From: Flavobacteriaceae bacterium
GTDB taxonomy: Bacteria > Bacteroidota > Bacteroidia > Flavobacteriales > Flavobacteriaceae
DNA length: 24,836 bases
NCBI GenBank assembly: GCA_013214275.1
Contig: JABSPP010000007.1
Location: 1 to 24,836, forward strand
Reading direction: 5' to 3'
The notes under the pieces: model-generated
The model's input: the letters and a program-made list of their open reading frames with translations, nothing else
Told to the model about the DNA's origin: nothing
Database searches by the model: none
Translations under genes and position numbers: made by a program
Shown: piece by piece, positions 16,262 to 24,300 of the stretch
How the letters are laid out: each line of letters opens with the position of its first letter
Numbering within the stretch: the first letter of the stretch is position 1

Positions 16262-17037
16262 TGACAGAAAATAGGAACTTGACGGCTTCAATTGTGCTTT
16301 TTAATAAAGATTATCAAATGCTTCATGAGACCATAGAGTGCTTTTTAAAAATTGAAAAATACAATACCAAGCTTTACCTGATTGATAACTCCAAAAGGAA
16401 CTCTTTTCAAGGGAAATTTCAAAACGATAAAATTGAATATCAAGGTTCCGAAAAGAATATAGGCTTTGGGAAAGGACACAATCTAATCTTAGATAAGATA
16501 AAAACCCATTCAGATTTTCATTTAATTCTGAATCCAGATGTCACTTTTTCGGAAACCATCATAGATCAGTTAATCGATGAATTAGAAAAAGATCAAGAAC
16601 TAGCTCTAGTTGCTCCTAAGGTGTTATTTCCCAATGGAGAATTCCAGCACTCATGTAGAAGATATCCATCACTTTCAGAAATGTTTTTTAGACGTCTTCC
16701 AATCTTTAACGGACTTTCAAAGTCAATTATTGATAGAGGAATCTATGCCGATAAAGATCTGAGCCAACCGTTTTATGCAGAATATTTAACAGGTTGTTTT
16801 CACCTGTATAAAACAGAGGATTTACTAGAGCTAAAAGGATTTGACCATCGCTACTTTTTGTACATGGAAGATATTGATATTTGTAGAAAAATAGACGAGG
16901 CAGGAAAGAAAAAATTATACTATCCAAAAGTTGAAATATTTCACGTGTTAAAACAGGGATCTACGAAAAATATCAAGCTTTTCTTGAGACATACCATTTC
17001 TATGATCAAGTATTTTTATAAATGGAGTTTGAAATAG
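16261..17037 (+). CDS. GT2 family glycosyltransferase (rhamnosyltransferase-like)
   Basis: An inverting GT-A glycosyltransferase of 258 residues. The N-terminal strand ASIVLFNKD, the IDNSKRN segment, NIGFGKGHN at 66-74 and the metal-site variant LILNPDV at 88-94 are those of rhamnosyltransferase-like GT2 proteins. LTGCFHLYKTEDL and YMEDIDIC at 201-208, with the catalytic-base region, complete the fold. There is no membrane helix. The protein is shorter than the usual 290-310 residues, ending soon after a C-terminal Lys/Phe-rich helix, so it is compact but complete. It starts at the last base of the WcaJ-type gene (TAATG) and is the last gene of the polysaccharide operon before purD. Confidence 0.9.
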   Translation: MTENRNLTASIVLFNKDYQMLHETIECFLKIEKYNTKLYLIDNSKRNSFQGKFQNDKIEYQGSEKNIGFGKGHNLILDKIKTHSDFHLILNPDVTFSETIIDQLIDELEKDQELALVAPKVLFPNGEFQHSCRRYPSLSEMFFRRLPIFNGLSKSIIDRGIYADKDLSQPFYAEYLTGCFHLYKTEDLLELKGFDHRYFLYMEDIDICRKIDEAGKKKLYYPKVEIFHVLKQGSTKNIKLFLRHTISMIKYFYKWSLK

Positions 17038-17059
17038 CGTTTTAATCCTTTCGACTCGA

Positions 17060-17067
17060 TATCTTTG
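17060..17067 (+). promoter_or_regulatory. Candidate Bacteroidota -7 element for purD
   Basis: TATCTTTG matches the TAnnTTTG -7 consensus exactly and ends 18 bases before the purD ATG. No TTG lies at the expected 17-23 base distance upstream; the nearest TTTG (17028-17031) leaves 28 bases. The site is in the 48-base gap between the GT2 gene and purD and would separate purD from the glycan operon. Confidence 0.42.
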
Positions 17068-17085
17068 TCAATAAATTTAAATTTC

Positions 17086-18363
17086 ATGAACATCCTGATA
17101 CTAGGCTCCGGAGGAAGAGAACATGCCTTCACATACAAACTTGTTCAGAGTCAAAAAGTAAATCAAGTATATGTTGCACCTGGAAATGCAGGGACTTCTC
17201 AGATTGCCATCAATATTGCCATTAACCCTACCGATTTTTTAGCTGTAAAAGCATTGGTTCTGAACAGACACATAGAAATGGTTGTTGTAGGCCCAGAAGC
17301 TCCGCTGGTAGAGGGAATTCACGATTTCTTTCTTGCCGATGAAGAGTTAAAAAATATTCCAGTTATCGGTCCAAAAAAAGATGGTGCAACTCTAGAGGGA
17401 AGTAAAGATTTTTCCAAGGCATTTATGACAAAATATGGTATTCCTACAGCCCAGTACCAGTCCTTTACAAGAGAAAGCTTAGAAGAAGGAAAAACCTTTC
17501 TAGAGACCCTAAACGCTCCTTATGTTTTAAAAGCAGATGGACTGGCAGCTGGGAAAGGAGTACTCATCTTAGAGTCTTTGGAAGATGCCAAATCTGAACT
17601 CGAGGAAATGCTTTCCAACCAGAAGTTTGGATCTGCATCTGCTACGGTTGTCATTGAGGAATTTTTAGATGGAATAGAACTTTCAGTTTTTGTATTGACA
17701 GACGGCAAAAGCTATAAAATTCTTCCATCAGCAAAAGATTACAAGCGAATTGGAGAGGGCGACAAAGGGCTTAACACTGGTGGGATGGGTGCAATCTCCC
17801 CTGTGCCTTTTGCTAATGACGATTTCCTATCAAAAGTTGAAGAACAAGTTGTAAAGCCAACCATCACAGGATTGCAAAAGGAAAAAATTGATTACCGTGG
17901 ATTTATCTTTGTCGGTTTAATGAATATGAATGGGAACCCCTATGTAATTGAGTATAATGTTCGAATGGGAGACCCTGAGACCGAAGTCGTCCTGCCAAGG
18001 ATTAATTCGGATATATTCGACTTATTTGAAGGAGTCGCCAATCAAACATTAGATCAAAAAGAGTTTTGTGTTACAACAGAAACAGCTACAACAGTCATGA
18101 TCGTCTCAGGAGGATACCCAGAAGCCTATGAAAAAGGAAAAGAGATCTCTGGGTTAGATGATGTGGATCAATCTATTATTTTCCACGCTGGCACAAAAGA
18201 AAACCAAGGAACTGTGGTTACCAGCGGAGGTCGAGTATTGGCTATGACCTCTTTTGGAAATTCTATTGAAGATGCACTTTCAAAATCATATAGAAGCATC
18301 AAAAAAATTCATTTTGATCAAATGTATTATAGAAAAGATATAGGATTTGATCTAACATCATGA
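17086..18363 (+). CDS. purD: Phosphoribosylamine--glycine ligase
   Basis: PurD (GAR synthetase) joins phosphoribosylamine and glycine with ATP in step two of purine synthesis in the cytoplasm. The protein has 425 residues, normal for the family. It begins with ILILGSGGREHAF, then YVAPGNAGT and VVGPEAPLVEGI in the N-domain. The ATP-grasp domain follows with SKDFSKAFMTKYGIPTA, VLKADGLAAGKGV and the signature DYKRIGEGDKGLNTGGMGA, then EYNVRMGDPETEVVLPR. ATG at 17086 is chosen over an in-frame TTG at 17065 because the conserved N-terminus begins right after it and the -7 element covers the TTG. It overlaps the GT28-like gene by ATGA. Nothing is unusual in the protein; the neighbourhood is odd for a purine gene. 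Confidence 0.97.
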   Translation: MNILILGSGGREHAFTYKLVQSQKVNQVYVAPGNAGTSQIAINIAINPTDFLAVKALVLNRHIEMVVVGPEAPLVEGIHDFFLADEELKNIPVIGPKKDGATLEGSKDFSKAFMTKYGIPTAQYQSFTRESLEEGKTFLETLNAPYVLKADGLAAGKGVLILESLEDAKSELEEMLSNQKFGSASATVVIEEFLDGIELSVFVLTDGKSYKILPSAKDYKRIGEGDKGLNTGGMGAISPVPFANDDFLSKVEEQVVKPTITGLQKEKIDYRGFIFVGLMNMNGNPYVIEYNVRMGDPETEVVLPRINSDIFDLFEGVANQTLDQKEFCVTTETATTVMIVSGGYPEAYEKGKEISGLDDVDQSIIFHAGTKENQGTVVTSGGRVLAMTSFGNSIEDALSKSYRSIKKIHFDQMYYRKDIGFDLTS

Positions 18364-19394
18364 GAAAAGTCATTGTAGCGCCATTGAACTGGGGACTGGG
18401 TCATGCCTCCCGCTGCATCCCAGTAATTAAAGCACTACAAAAAGGACAACTAACTCCTGTTATTGCTAGTGATGGTGCAGCTCTTGAATTACTTCAAAAA
18501 GAGTTTCCCAAATTGGAGAGCATCGAGCTACCTTCGTATAAAATTTCCTATGGAAAGTACTTAAAATGGAGCCTATTCAAAAAGATTCCTGTCATCATAA
18601 AAACCATCAGAAGAGAACAGAGAGTCATACATCAGTATTTAGAAAAAAACAGTACGGTAGTCGGAATTATTTCGGACAACCGTTTTGGCATTCGTTCTTC
18701 TGGCCTACCATCGGTTTATATCACCCACCAAATCAATGTTAAATCAGGGATATTGAAGCCAATCACCAGCTATTTCCACCAAAGAATCATCAAAAAATTT
18801 GATGAATGCTGGATTCCTGACGATAAAGACTCTCGATTTTCAGGAGAACTATCACTATCAAAAAAATTATTCAATCAAAAATACATTGGGGTTTTAAGTA
18901 GACTTCAAAAAAAAGATGTCAAGAAAACTCTAGATCTGCTCATTGTGCTTTCTGGTCCAGAACCTAATAGAACCCAACTAGAAGAAAAATTAATAGAAAA
19001 ATTTTACAACAGCAACTTAAAAATATGCTTGGTTCAGGGAAAAATAGAACCGCGAGAAACTACCGTAGAACTTGGAAATATTCAAATAATTAATTTTGCG
19101 CTTACAGAAAAATTAGGGTTTTTACTCAATGCCTCAAAACAGGTAATTTGTAGGTCTGGCTATTCCTCAGTAATGGATTTGATTACCTTGGGTAAGAGCG
19201 CAATTTTGATTCCGACGAAAAATCAAAATGAACAGGAATACTTAGCTCAATATTTAAACAAGAAAGGATATTTCTCAATGATTTCTGAGGACTGTATTGC
19301 CACTCAAAGGTTTGAAGTATTCGATGGGTTGAAAGCTGAAATTGAAAACAAGGAGTTTGATAAAAACTTATTTCGCCTTTTCCATGGTAAATGA
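18360..19394 (+). CDS. MurG/GT28-like glycosyltransferase
   Basis: A soluble GT-B-type protein of 344 residues. The N-terminal VIVAPLNWGLGHASRC is the glycine-rich loop seen in UDP-sugar transferases of the GT28/Glyco_trans_1_3 type. IISDNRFGIRSSGLPSVYITHQ follows at about 103-124. The C-terminal donor site has RSGYSSVMDL at 265-274 and IPTKNQNEQEYLA at 284-296, corresponding to the Gly-rich and Q-x-x-Q/E part of MurG. It is not MurG itself: it lacks the lipid-binding hydrophobic patch and the usual N-terminal GGTGGH. The acceptor is unknown. The start overlaps the purD stop (ATGA). Its 3' end overlaps the convergent histidine-kinase gene by 27 bases, so no separate terminator fits between them. 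Confidence 0.82.
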   Translation: MRKVIVAPLNWGLGHASRCIPVIKALQKGQLTPVIASDGAALELLQKEFPKLESIELPSYKISYGKYLKWSLFKKIPVIIKTIRREQRVIHQYLEKNSTVVGIISDNRFGIRSSGLPSVYITHQINVKSGILKPITSYFHQRIIKKFDECWIPDDKDSRFSGELSLSKKLFNQKYIGVLSRLQKKDVKKTLDLLIVLSGPEPNRTQLEEKLIEKFYNSNLKICLVQGKIEPRETTVELGNIQIINFALTEKLGFLLNASKQVICRSGYSSVMDLITLGKSAILIPTKNQNEQEYLAQYLNKKGYFSMISEDCIATQRFEVFDGLKAEIENKEFDKNLFRLFHGK

Positions 19395-20411
19395 AAATTC
19401 AGAGCCCTCGCCAAAAGTACTTTTTAACAGCACTGTCTCGTTATGAGCTTCAATAATATGCTTCACAATAGAGAGTCCTAATCCCGAGCCTCCCTGCTCT
19501 CTAGACCTACTCTGATCTACTCTGTAAAAACGTTCAAACAGTCTAGGTAAATGCTCTTGTTTGATCCCCTCTCCATTATCGATGACCTTTATAATAATCT
19601 TTTTCTCGTTGTAGGAATCAATACCAATCGTGGTAATACCATTGGTTTTTCCATATTTGATTGAGTTCATCACCAGATTAATTAACACCTGCTCAATCCT
19701 TTCTACATCGCCCTTTACAAAAACAGGAAACTCGTAAATTTTATCAAAACGCAAAGTGATGTTTCTCTTTTTAGCCCTCATTTCAAAGAGATCAAAAACA
19801 TTCTGAATAATTTCCAAAATATTAAAGACCTCCTTATTCATTTTAACTCCGTGAGTCTCCAATTTGGCAATCATATCCAAATCCTTTACAATAGATACCA
19901 AGCGTTCTACTCCTTTGTTTGCCCTTTCCAAATATTTATCTCGAATCATTTTATCCTTTACAGCTCCTTCAATCAAAGTAAGAATATATCCCTGCACCAT
20001 AAACAAAGGAGTCTTCAACTCGTGAGAAACATTGCCTAGAAAATCTCTCCGAAAGGAATCACGCTCAGTAAGATTTTGAATTTCTATACGCTTGCCTTCC
20101 ACATAATCTTGAACACTTTTCGAGAGTGACTCAATATCTTTTACAGAAGTATTTGGATTAAAATCATCGATATTTAAAATAGCAACTTTTTCATAAATTT
20201 TTTTAATTCTAGCGTAAATAAATCGCTCCACTCTGTATTGGATGATTAAAAAAGACAATAAAAAAATCAGAATAAATAAAATTACTATCCCTAGATACTG
20301 ATAGTTTTCAAAAAACAGAAAGTAAAGCAGGGCAGCTACAGAAATCCCAGATAGTGCAAGGTAAATAGAGGTCCAAAGTGCAAAAGAATACGTTTTTTTA
20401 AGTTTTTTCAC
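19368..20411 (-). CDS. PhoR-like sensor histidine kinase
   Basis: A membrane sensor kinase of 347 residues, partner of the adjacent regulator. Two helices (about 10-33 and 40-57) enclose only a few residues, so there is almost no periplasmic sensor domain, as in PhoR. No PAS domain is obvious between residues 60 and 115. The phospho-acceptor is His130 in LGNVSHELKTPL. The ATPase domain has the N-box INLVMNSIKYG, VIDNGEGI, LFERFYRVDQSRSREQGGSGLGLSIVKHI and a normal end. GTG at 20411 (MKKLKKTYSF) is preferred; an in-frame TTG at 20420 is possible, and a stop lies just upstream. Phosphate sensing is inferred from architecture and the pairing with a PhoB-like regulator. Confidence 0.85.
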   Translation of the reverse strand: MKKLKKTYSFALWTSIYLALSGISVAALLYFLFFENYQYLGIVILFILIFLLSFLIIQYRVERFIYARIKKIYEKVAILNIDDFNPNTSVKDIESLSKSVQDYVEGKRIEIQNLTERDSFRRDFLGNVSHELKTPLFMVQGYILTLIEGAVKDKMIRDKYLERANKGVERLVSIVKDLDMIAKLETHGVKMNKEVFNILEIIQNVFDLFEMRAKKRNITLRFDKIYEFPVFVKGDVERIEQVLINLVMNSIKYGKTNGITTIGIDSYNEKKIIIKVIDNGEGIKQEHLPRLFERFYRVDQSRSREQGGSGLGLSIVKHIIEAHNETVLLKSTFGEGSEFSFTMEKAK

Positions 20412-20465
20412 TCGCCTCAATTTACACTAACCATTTGTATTTAATCATTTCCTTTTGCTGAGGCA

Positions 20466-20482
20466 TTGACCTTTATTTGACC
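20466..20482 (-). promoter_or_regulatory. Candidate Pho-box-like direct repeat upstream of the kinase gene
   Basis: On the minus strand the sequence reads GGTCAAATAAAGGTCAA: two GGTCAA units 11 bp apart. The GTCA-N7-GTCA core has the spacing of the E. coli Pho box (two CTGTCAT units 11 bp apart). It lies in the 107-base gap between the regulator and kinase genes (taking the GTG start), about 55 bases before the kinase start. A binding role is inferred. Confidence 0.4.
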
Positions 20483-20518
20483 AAACTCTTTACAAAGATT
20501 TTATCAAAAGCAAAAAAG

Positions 20519-21214
20519 TTAATCCGTACCATCCAATACAAATTTATAACCAACCCCTTTGATGGTTTTAAAATGATGATCGCCAATTTTTTCTCTAAGT
20601 TTTCGTATGTGTACATCTATCGTTCTGCCTCCAACCACGACTTCGCTACCCCAAACGTTGTCTAAAATGACCTCTCTTTTAAACACCTTTCCAGGTTTTG
20701 AAGTTAAAAGAGATAGCAGCTCGAACTCTTTTCTAGGGAGCACAATTTTTTGGTCACCTTTCGTAACAAGGTATTCTTCTCTATTAATGGTGATGTCTCC
20801 GATCGTTGTCTTTAATTCTGATGCCTCTTTAGATTTTAACCTCCTCAATAACGATTTTACCTTACTCATTAAAATCTTAGGCTTTACTGGCTTTGTAATA
20901 TAGTCATCAGCACCAGCATCAAAGCCTGCCATTTGAGAGTAGTCCTCGCCTCTAGCTGTTAAGAAAACAATTAGAGTATGCTCGAGGTTTTTCATTCTTC
21001 TAATGTTCTCACAAGTTTCAATACCATCCATTTCTGGCATCATAATATCCAACAAAATAAGGTGAGGAATAATTCTTTTGGCAGCGCTTAAGGCCTCCAA
21101 ACCGTTACTAGTTGTGTAAACATCGTACCCTTGGTTTTTTAAATTATACCCTACAATTTCCAAGATGTCTGGCTCATCATCTACTAAAAGGATTTTAATA
21201 TCGCTAGAATTCAT
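20519..21214 (-). CDS. PhoB/OmpR-family response regulator
   Basis: A DNA-binding response regulator of 231 residues. The receiver domain (7-125) has acidic Asp12-Asp13, the phosphorylated Asp56 in LLDIMMPEMDG, Thr86 in FLTAR and Lys108 in ITKPV. The winged-helix domain (about 138-228) has LPRKEFELLSLLTSKPGKVFKRE, a VWG motif, GGRTIDVHIRKLREKIG and the wing segment KTIKGVGYKF, all typical of PhoB. It precedes the kinase gene on the minus strand with a 107-base gap and is divergent from the TonB receptor. Its own promoter overlaps repeats resembling Pho boxes, so autoregulation is likely. An exact phosphate role is inferred; other OmpR-family roles cannot be excluded. Confidence 0.92.
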   Translation of the reverse strand: MNSSDIKILLVDDEPDILEIVGYNLKNQGYDVYTTSNGLEALSAAKRIIPHLILLDIMMPEMDGIETCENIRRMKNLEHTLIVFLTARGEDYSQMAGFDAGADDYITKPVKPKILMSKVKSLLRRLKSKEASELKTTIGDITINREEYLVTKGDQKIVLPRKEFELLSLLTSKPGKVFKREVILDNVWGSEVVVGGRTIDVHIRKLREKIGDHHFKTIKGVGYKFVLDGTD

Positions 21215-21238
21215 ACCTATTTATAGAATGTTATAGCT

Positions 21239-21268
21239 CAAAAATAACGATTCTAAATCGAAAGTCAA
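21239..21268 (-). promoter_or_regulatory. Bacteroidota-type promoter of the response-regulator gene
   Basis: Read on the minus strand, TTG (21268-21266) is followed by exactly 19 bases and then TATTTTTG (21246-21239), which matches the TTG-N19-TAnnTTTG consensus of the Bacteroidota primary sigma factor. The -7 element ends 24 bases before the regulator ATG. This is the best promoter match found in the window. Confidence 0.7.
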
Positions 21269-21288
21269 GCACTTAACAATCATTTAAC
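21267..21288 (-). promoter_or_regulatory. 11-bp tandem repeat, candidate Pho box of the regulator and receptor genes
   Basis: On the minus strand GTTAAATGATT is followed directly by GTTAAGTGCTT; 9 of 11 positions agree. The repeat abuts the -33 TTG of the regulator promoter on its upstream side, an expected place for an activator dimer. It also lies about 50 bases upstream of a weak -7-like site for the TonB receptor. One-turn spacing fits tandem binding by a PhoB-type wing-helix protein. A role for the adjacent regulator is inferred. Confidence 0.5.
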
Positions 21289-21336
21289 CTCATAACATTT
21301 AAATAATATTCAAATAACTGAATCATAATAACAGTC

Positions 21337-21345
21337 TAACATTTG
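21337..21345 (+). promoter_or_regulatory. Weak -7-like element upstream of the TonB receptor gene
   Basis: TAACATTTG resembles TAnnTTTG but has one base too many between TA and TTTG, and no TTG is found 17-23 bases upstream. A promoter lacking a good -33 would fit an activator-dependent gene. It is the closest match in the 183-base divergent gap. Confidence 0.25.
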
Positions 21346-21397
21346 CTTTACGAAATTGAAGGATTTTTGTCATGAAATATTTATTCAGCTTTAACTA

Positions 21398-24277
21398 ATG
21401 AAAAATTTTATATTCGTCTTTACACTGGTGCTAGTTCAACTGGCAACAGCACAGGAGAAAGGAATAATCAAAGGGCAGTTACTCGATGGTGAGTTCAATA
21501 ATGAGCCACTTGCATATGCGTCAGTATCCTTGAAAGGAACCATTATTGGAACTGAAACTGATGAAGAAGGAAACTATAGATTTTCTGCACCAGCAGGAAC
21601 GTATTATCTAGTTCTTAGCTTTTTAGGATATCAAACTTTAGAGGTTCCTATCACGGTAATTGCTGGTGAGTCAGTTACTGTAAACAGAACCCTTATAGCC
21701 AACGCTGTGGGACTAGAAACAATTGTTCTAAGCGCAGAGACAAGTAAGCAGAAAGTAGCAGCGCAGTTGTTGATTCAAAAAAATGCGACTAAAATTACTA
21801 CTAGCATAGGCGCAGAGGAGTTATCCATCAAAGCAATTGGGAATGCTGCTGTTGCTATTTCTAAAATCTCAGGGATTTCTAAACAAGAAGGAAGCAGCAA
21901 TGTATTTGTCCGCGGATTGGGTGATCGATATCAGAACACTACTTTTAATGGTCTCCCTTTACCTTCCAACGATGTGAATAAGAAGAACATCGATTTGGAT
22001 TTATTTTCAACAGATATCATAGAAAATGTATCTGTTGGTAAAGCCTACAGTCCAAGTTTTTATGGAGATTTTGGAGCAGGGAATGTTAACATTGATTCTA
22101 AAGAGTATAGAGGAGACGGATACTTTACTATTAATTTAGGTTCAGGAGTCAATGGAAACGCATCGGGACAAGATTTCGTTAGAAATCAAGGGCCAAGTTT
22201 CTTTGGATTTTATAATCGGTATAAAAATAATCCGTTTGCCATTGTATTATCTCATGGTATTGATCCGCAAGATGCTTCATCTCCAATTAATATCAATGCA
22301 TCTTTCGAAGGAGGATACTCTGTTGATATCTCAGATGAATCAAGATTGAGTTTTTTTGGAACAGCTTCCTTTGAAAATGAGTACGAATACCTTCAAGGAC
22401 CAGCACTAGACTTCACCAATGACATTAAAGTAAGATTTAATAATTCAGAGGTGTTTGTATACAACACCACTACGAGTGCCATGGCTAATATTACATATCA
22501 AATTAATACTGATAATAAAGTGAGTTATAACTCTCTATTTGTAAATAGTGCTTCTGATAAAGTAGGATACTTTGGAATCCAAGGATTAGGATATAACAGA
22601 GATGGGTTCAGTGGAAATGGAGATGGTGGATTCTATCAAATGAATGCTCAGTTCAATCAAGACATTATATTGGTGAATCAAATAACAGGGTCGCACAGAT
22701 TTGAAGATGGTAAATTTGTGATCACATGGGGATCTGGTTACAATAAAGTACTTGCTGATGAACCCGACAGAAAGCGAATATCACTTGAAGATTACCAATT
22801 TGCACTGGATAATGACCCAAATACCAATCCAATTTTCTACGATAATATCGCATTTGACAACCAGCGATTCTTCCAAAGTATTGATGACAACGAATTCAAC
22901 TCGTACATCAACTTTAAAAAAGATTTTTCAGAAAACTTCAAAATCAACTTTGGGTACAACGGAAGAACAAAAGAACGCTACTTTATCAATCATAGATACG
23001 GATATGATATTCTTGATAAATTATCAAATCCTGTGACTGATGTTCACAGCTTAGATGGCTTCTTTGATGTATCAAACATCAATATCCCAGATGGTTCTGG
23101 GCTGTGGAACCTAAATATTGCAAGAAACCCTCAAGGGTTAGATCAAACGATAGGGTTAGTCAACAGGCCACAGCTCTATGAGAATGAATATAAAGGAAAA
23201 TTAGATATTTATGCAGGGTATGTAGAAGCTGAGATCAATCTAACAGATACCTTTTTAGTGGTGCCAGGAATCCGATTAGAATCCATTTCACAATCCATCG
23301 AATATGATGTGATCAACCCTGTACCCACAGATTCTGGGCGGAGAGATGTAGATGAAACAATTTTCCTCCCTAGTTTGAATCTCAAATACTCCTTGAATGA
23401 AGATTCAAACTTAAGATTTTCCTTTAGTAGCACAGTGTCTTTTCCCGAGTTCAAAGAAGCAGCAAACTTTGTTTATGAAGACGTGACACAACGTATTGGA
23501 GGAAACCCCGACTTACTTGGAAAACCTGACGGTAGTGGAGTTACCTTTTCTAGAATTTACAACTATGATTTAAAGTACGAGTGGTTTCCATCGAGATCTG
23601 AAGTAGTTTCTGCAGCAGTCTTTGCAAAAACTATTAATAACCCCGTTAACCGGGTTGTAGCAACTGATGCTACTGGTAATCAACGCTTCTTCAGAACTGG
23701 AAACAAAGCTGAAATACTAGGACTAGAAATCGAATTTAGGAAAAATCTTTTGATGAAGGATGAGGATAAAGCATTACTAACCTTTGGGGGTAATTTTGCC
23801 TTTACCGGCACAAAACAAGATTTGAAACCAGTGCTGACCTCTGATGGCTTTACCTTTGGAACCAGTTTTGGAAGCAGAACAAGCGATGAACTACAAGGAG
23901 CATCTCCTGTAATCGTAAACGCAGATTTGACATACAACCCTGAATTCGGAAAATTCAAACCACAAGCAGCCATAACATTCTCTTACTTTTCTGACAGGAT
24001 TTATGCTCTAGGAAGTGGGGATTTAGGGAACATGGTAGAAAAAGGTCTCCCTTATCTCAACCTCATCCTAAAAAATAACTTTGGCGAGGATATCGAGCTA
24101 GGCTTAAAAATCTCAAATATTTTAAATCCAAATGTTTCACTAATCCGTGAAAATACAGGTGCACAAGGTAGCCCATTGTTAGCAGGTACTGGATTGGTAA
24201 ATGCAAATGGCGATGTTACCTTACTTGAATTCAAGAGAGGTGTTAACATTGGAGTATCACTTAAATATAAATTTTAA
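21398..24277 (+). CDS. TonB-dependent outer-membrane receptor with CarboxypepD_reg-like domain
   Basis: A protein of 959 residues imports a ligand across the outer membrane using TonB energy. A signal peptide (about 1-18, ending ATA-Q) is followed by a CarboxypepD_reg-like beta-sandwich (about 22-105, with ETDEEGNYRFSAPAGTY). The plug domain is at about 125-235 with VFVRGLGDRYQNTTFNGLPL and GDFGAGNVNIDSK. A long beta-barrel follows and ends in the outer-membrane sorting phenylalanine (SLKYKF). It lacks the SusC-specific length and a SusD-type partner; instead a lipoprotein gene of another type follows 23 bases later. The substrate is unknown. Divergence from a PhoB-like regulator suggests, by inference, a phosphorus-related or phosphate-regulated role. 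Confidence 0.92.
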   Translation: MKNFIFVFTLVLVQLATAQEKGIIKGQLLDGEFNNEPLAYASVSLKGTIIGTETDEEGNYRFSAPAGTYYLVLSFLGYQTLEVPITVIAGESVTVNRTLIANAVGLETIVLSAETSKQKVAAQLLIQKNATKITTSIGAEELSIKAIGNAAVAISKISGISKQEGSSNVFVRGLGDRYQNTTFNGLPLPSNDVNKKNIDLDLFSTDIIENVSVGKAYSPSFYGDFGAGNVNIDSKEYRGDGYFTINLGSGVNGNASGQDFVRNQGPSFFGFYNRYKNNPFAIVLSHGIDPQDASSPININASFEGGYSVDISDESRLSFFGTASFENEYEYLQGPALDFTNDIKVRFNNSEVFVYNTTTSAMANITYQINTDNKVSYNSLFVNSASDKVGYFGIQGLGYNRDGFSGNGDGGFYQMNAQFNQDIILVNQITGSHRFEDGKFVITWGSGYNKVLADEPDRKRISLEDYQFALDNDPNTNPIFYDNIAFDNQRFFQSIDDNEFNSYINFKKDFSENFKINFGYNGRTKERYFINHRYGYDILDKLSNPVTDVHSLDGFFDVSNINIPDGSGLWNLNIARNPQGLDQTIGLVNRPQLYENEYKGKLDIYAGYVEAEINLTDTFLVVPGIRLESISQSIEYDVINPVPTDSGRRDVDETIFLPSLNLKYSLNEDSNLRFSFSSTVSFPEFKEAANFVYEDVTQRIGGNPDLLGKPDGSGVTFSRIYNYDLKYEWFPSRSEVVSAAVFAKTINNPVNRVVATDATGNQRFFRTGNKAEILGLEIEFRKNLLMKDEDKALLTFGGNFAFTGTKQDLKPVLTSDGFTFGTSFGSRTSDELQGASPVIVNADLTYNPEFGKFKPQAAITFSYFSDRIYALGSGDLGNMVEKGLPYLNLILKNNFGEDIELGLKISNILNPNVSLIRENTGAQGSPLLAGTGLVNANGDVTLLEFKRGVNIGVSLKYKF

Positions 24278-24300
24278 TTATTATTCTTAAATCAAAAAAA

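Noticed and set aside
17065..17085. Upstream TTG start for purD.
   Set aside because: The added residues precede the usual MNILILGSGGREH start, and the TTG is part of a TAnnTTTG promoter-like element.
23209..24249. Several minus-strand open frames inside the TonB receptor gene.
   Set aside because: They are the shadow of the receptor coding frame, with no family motif or start context of their own.
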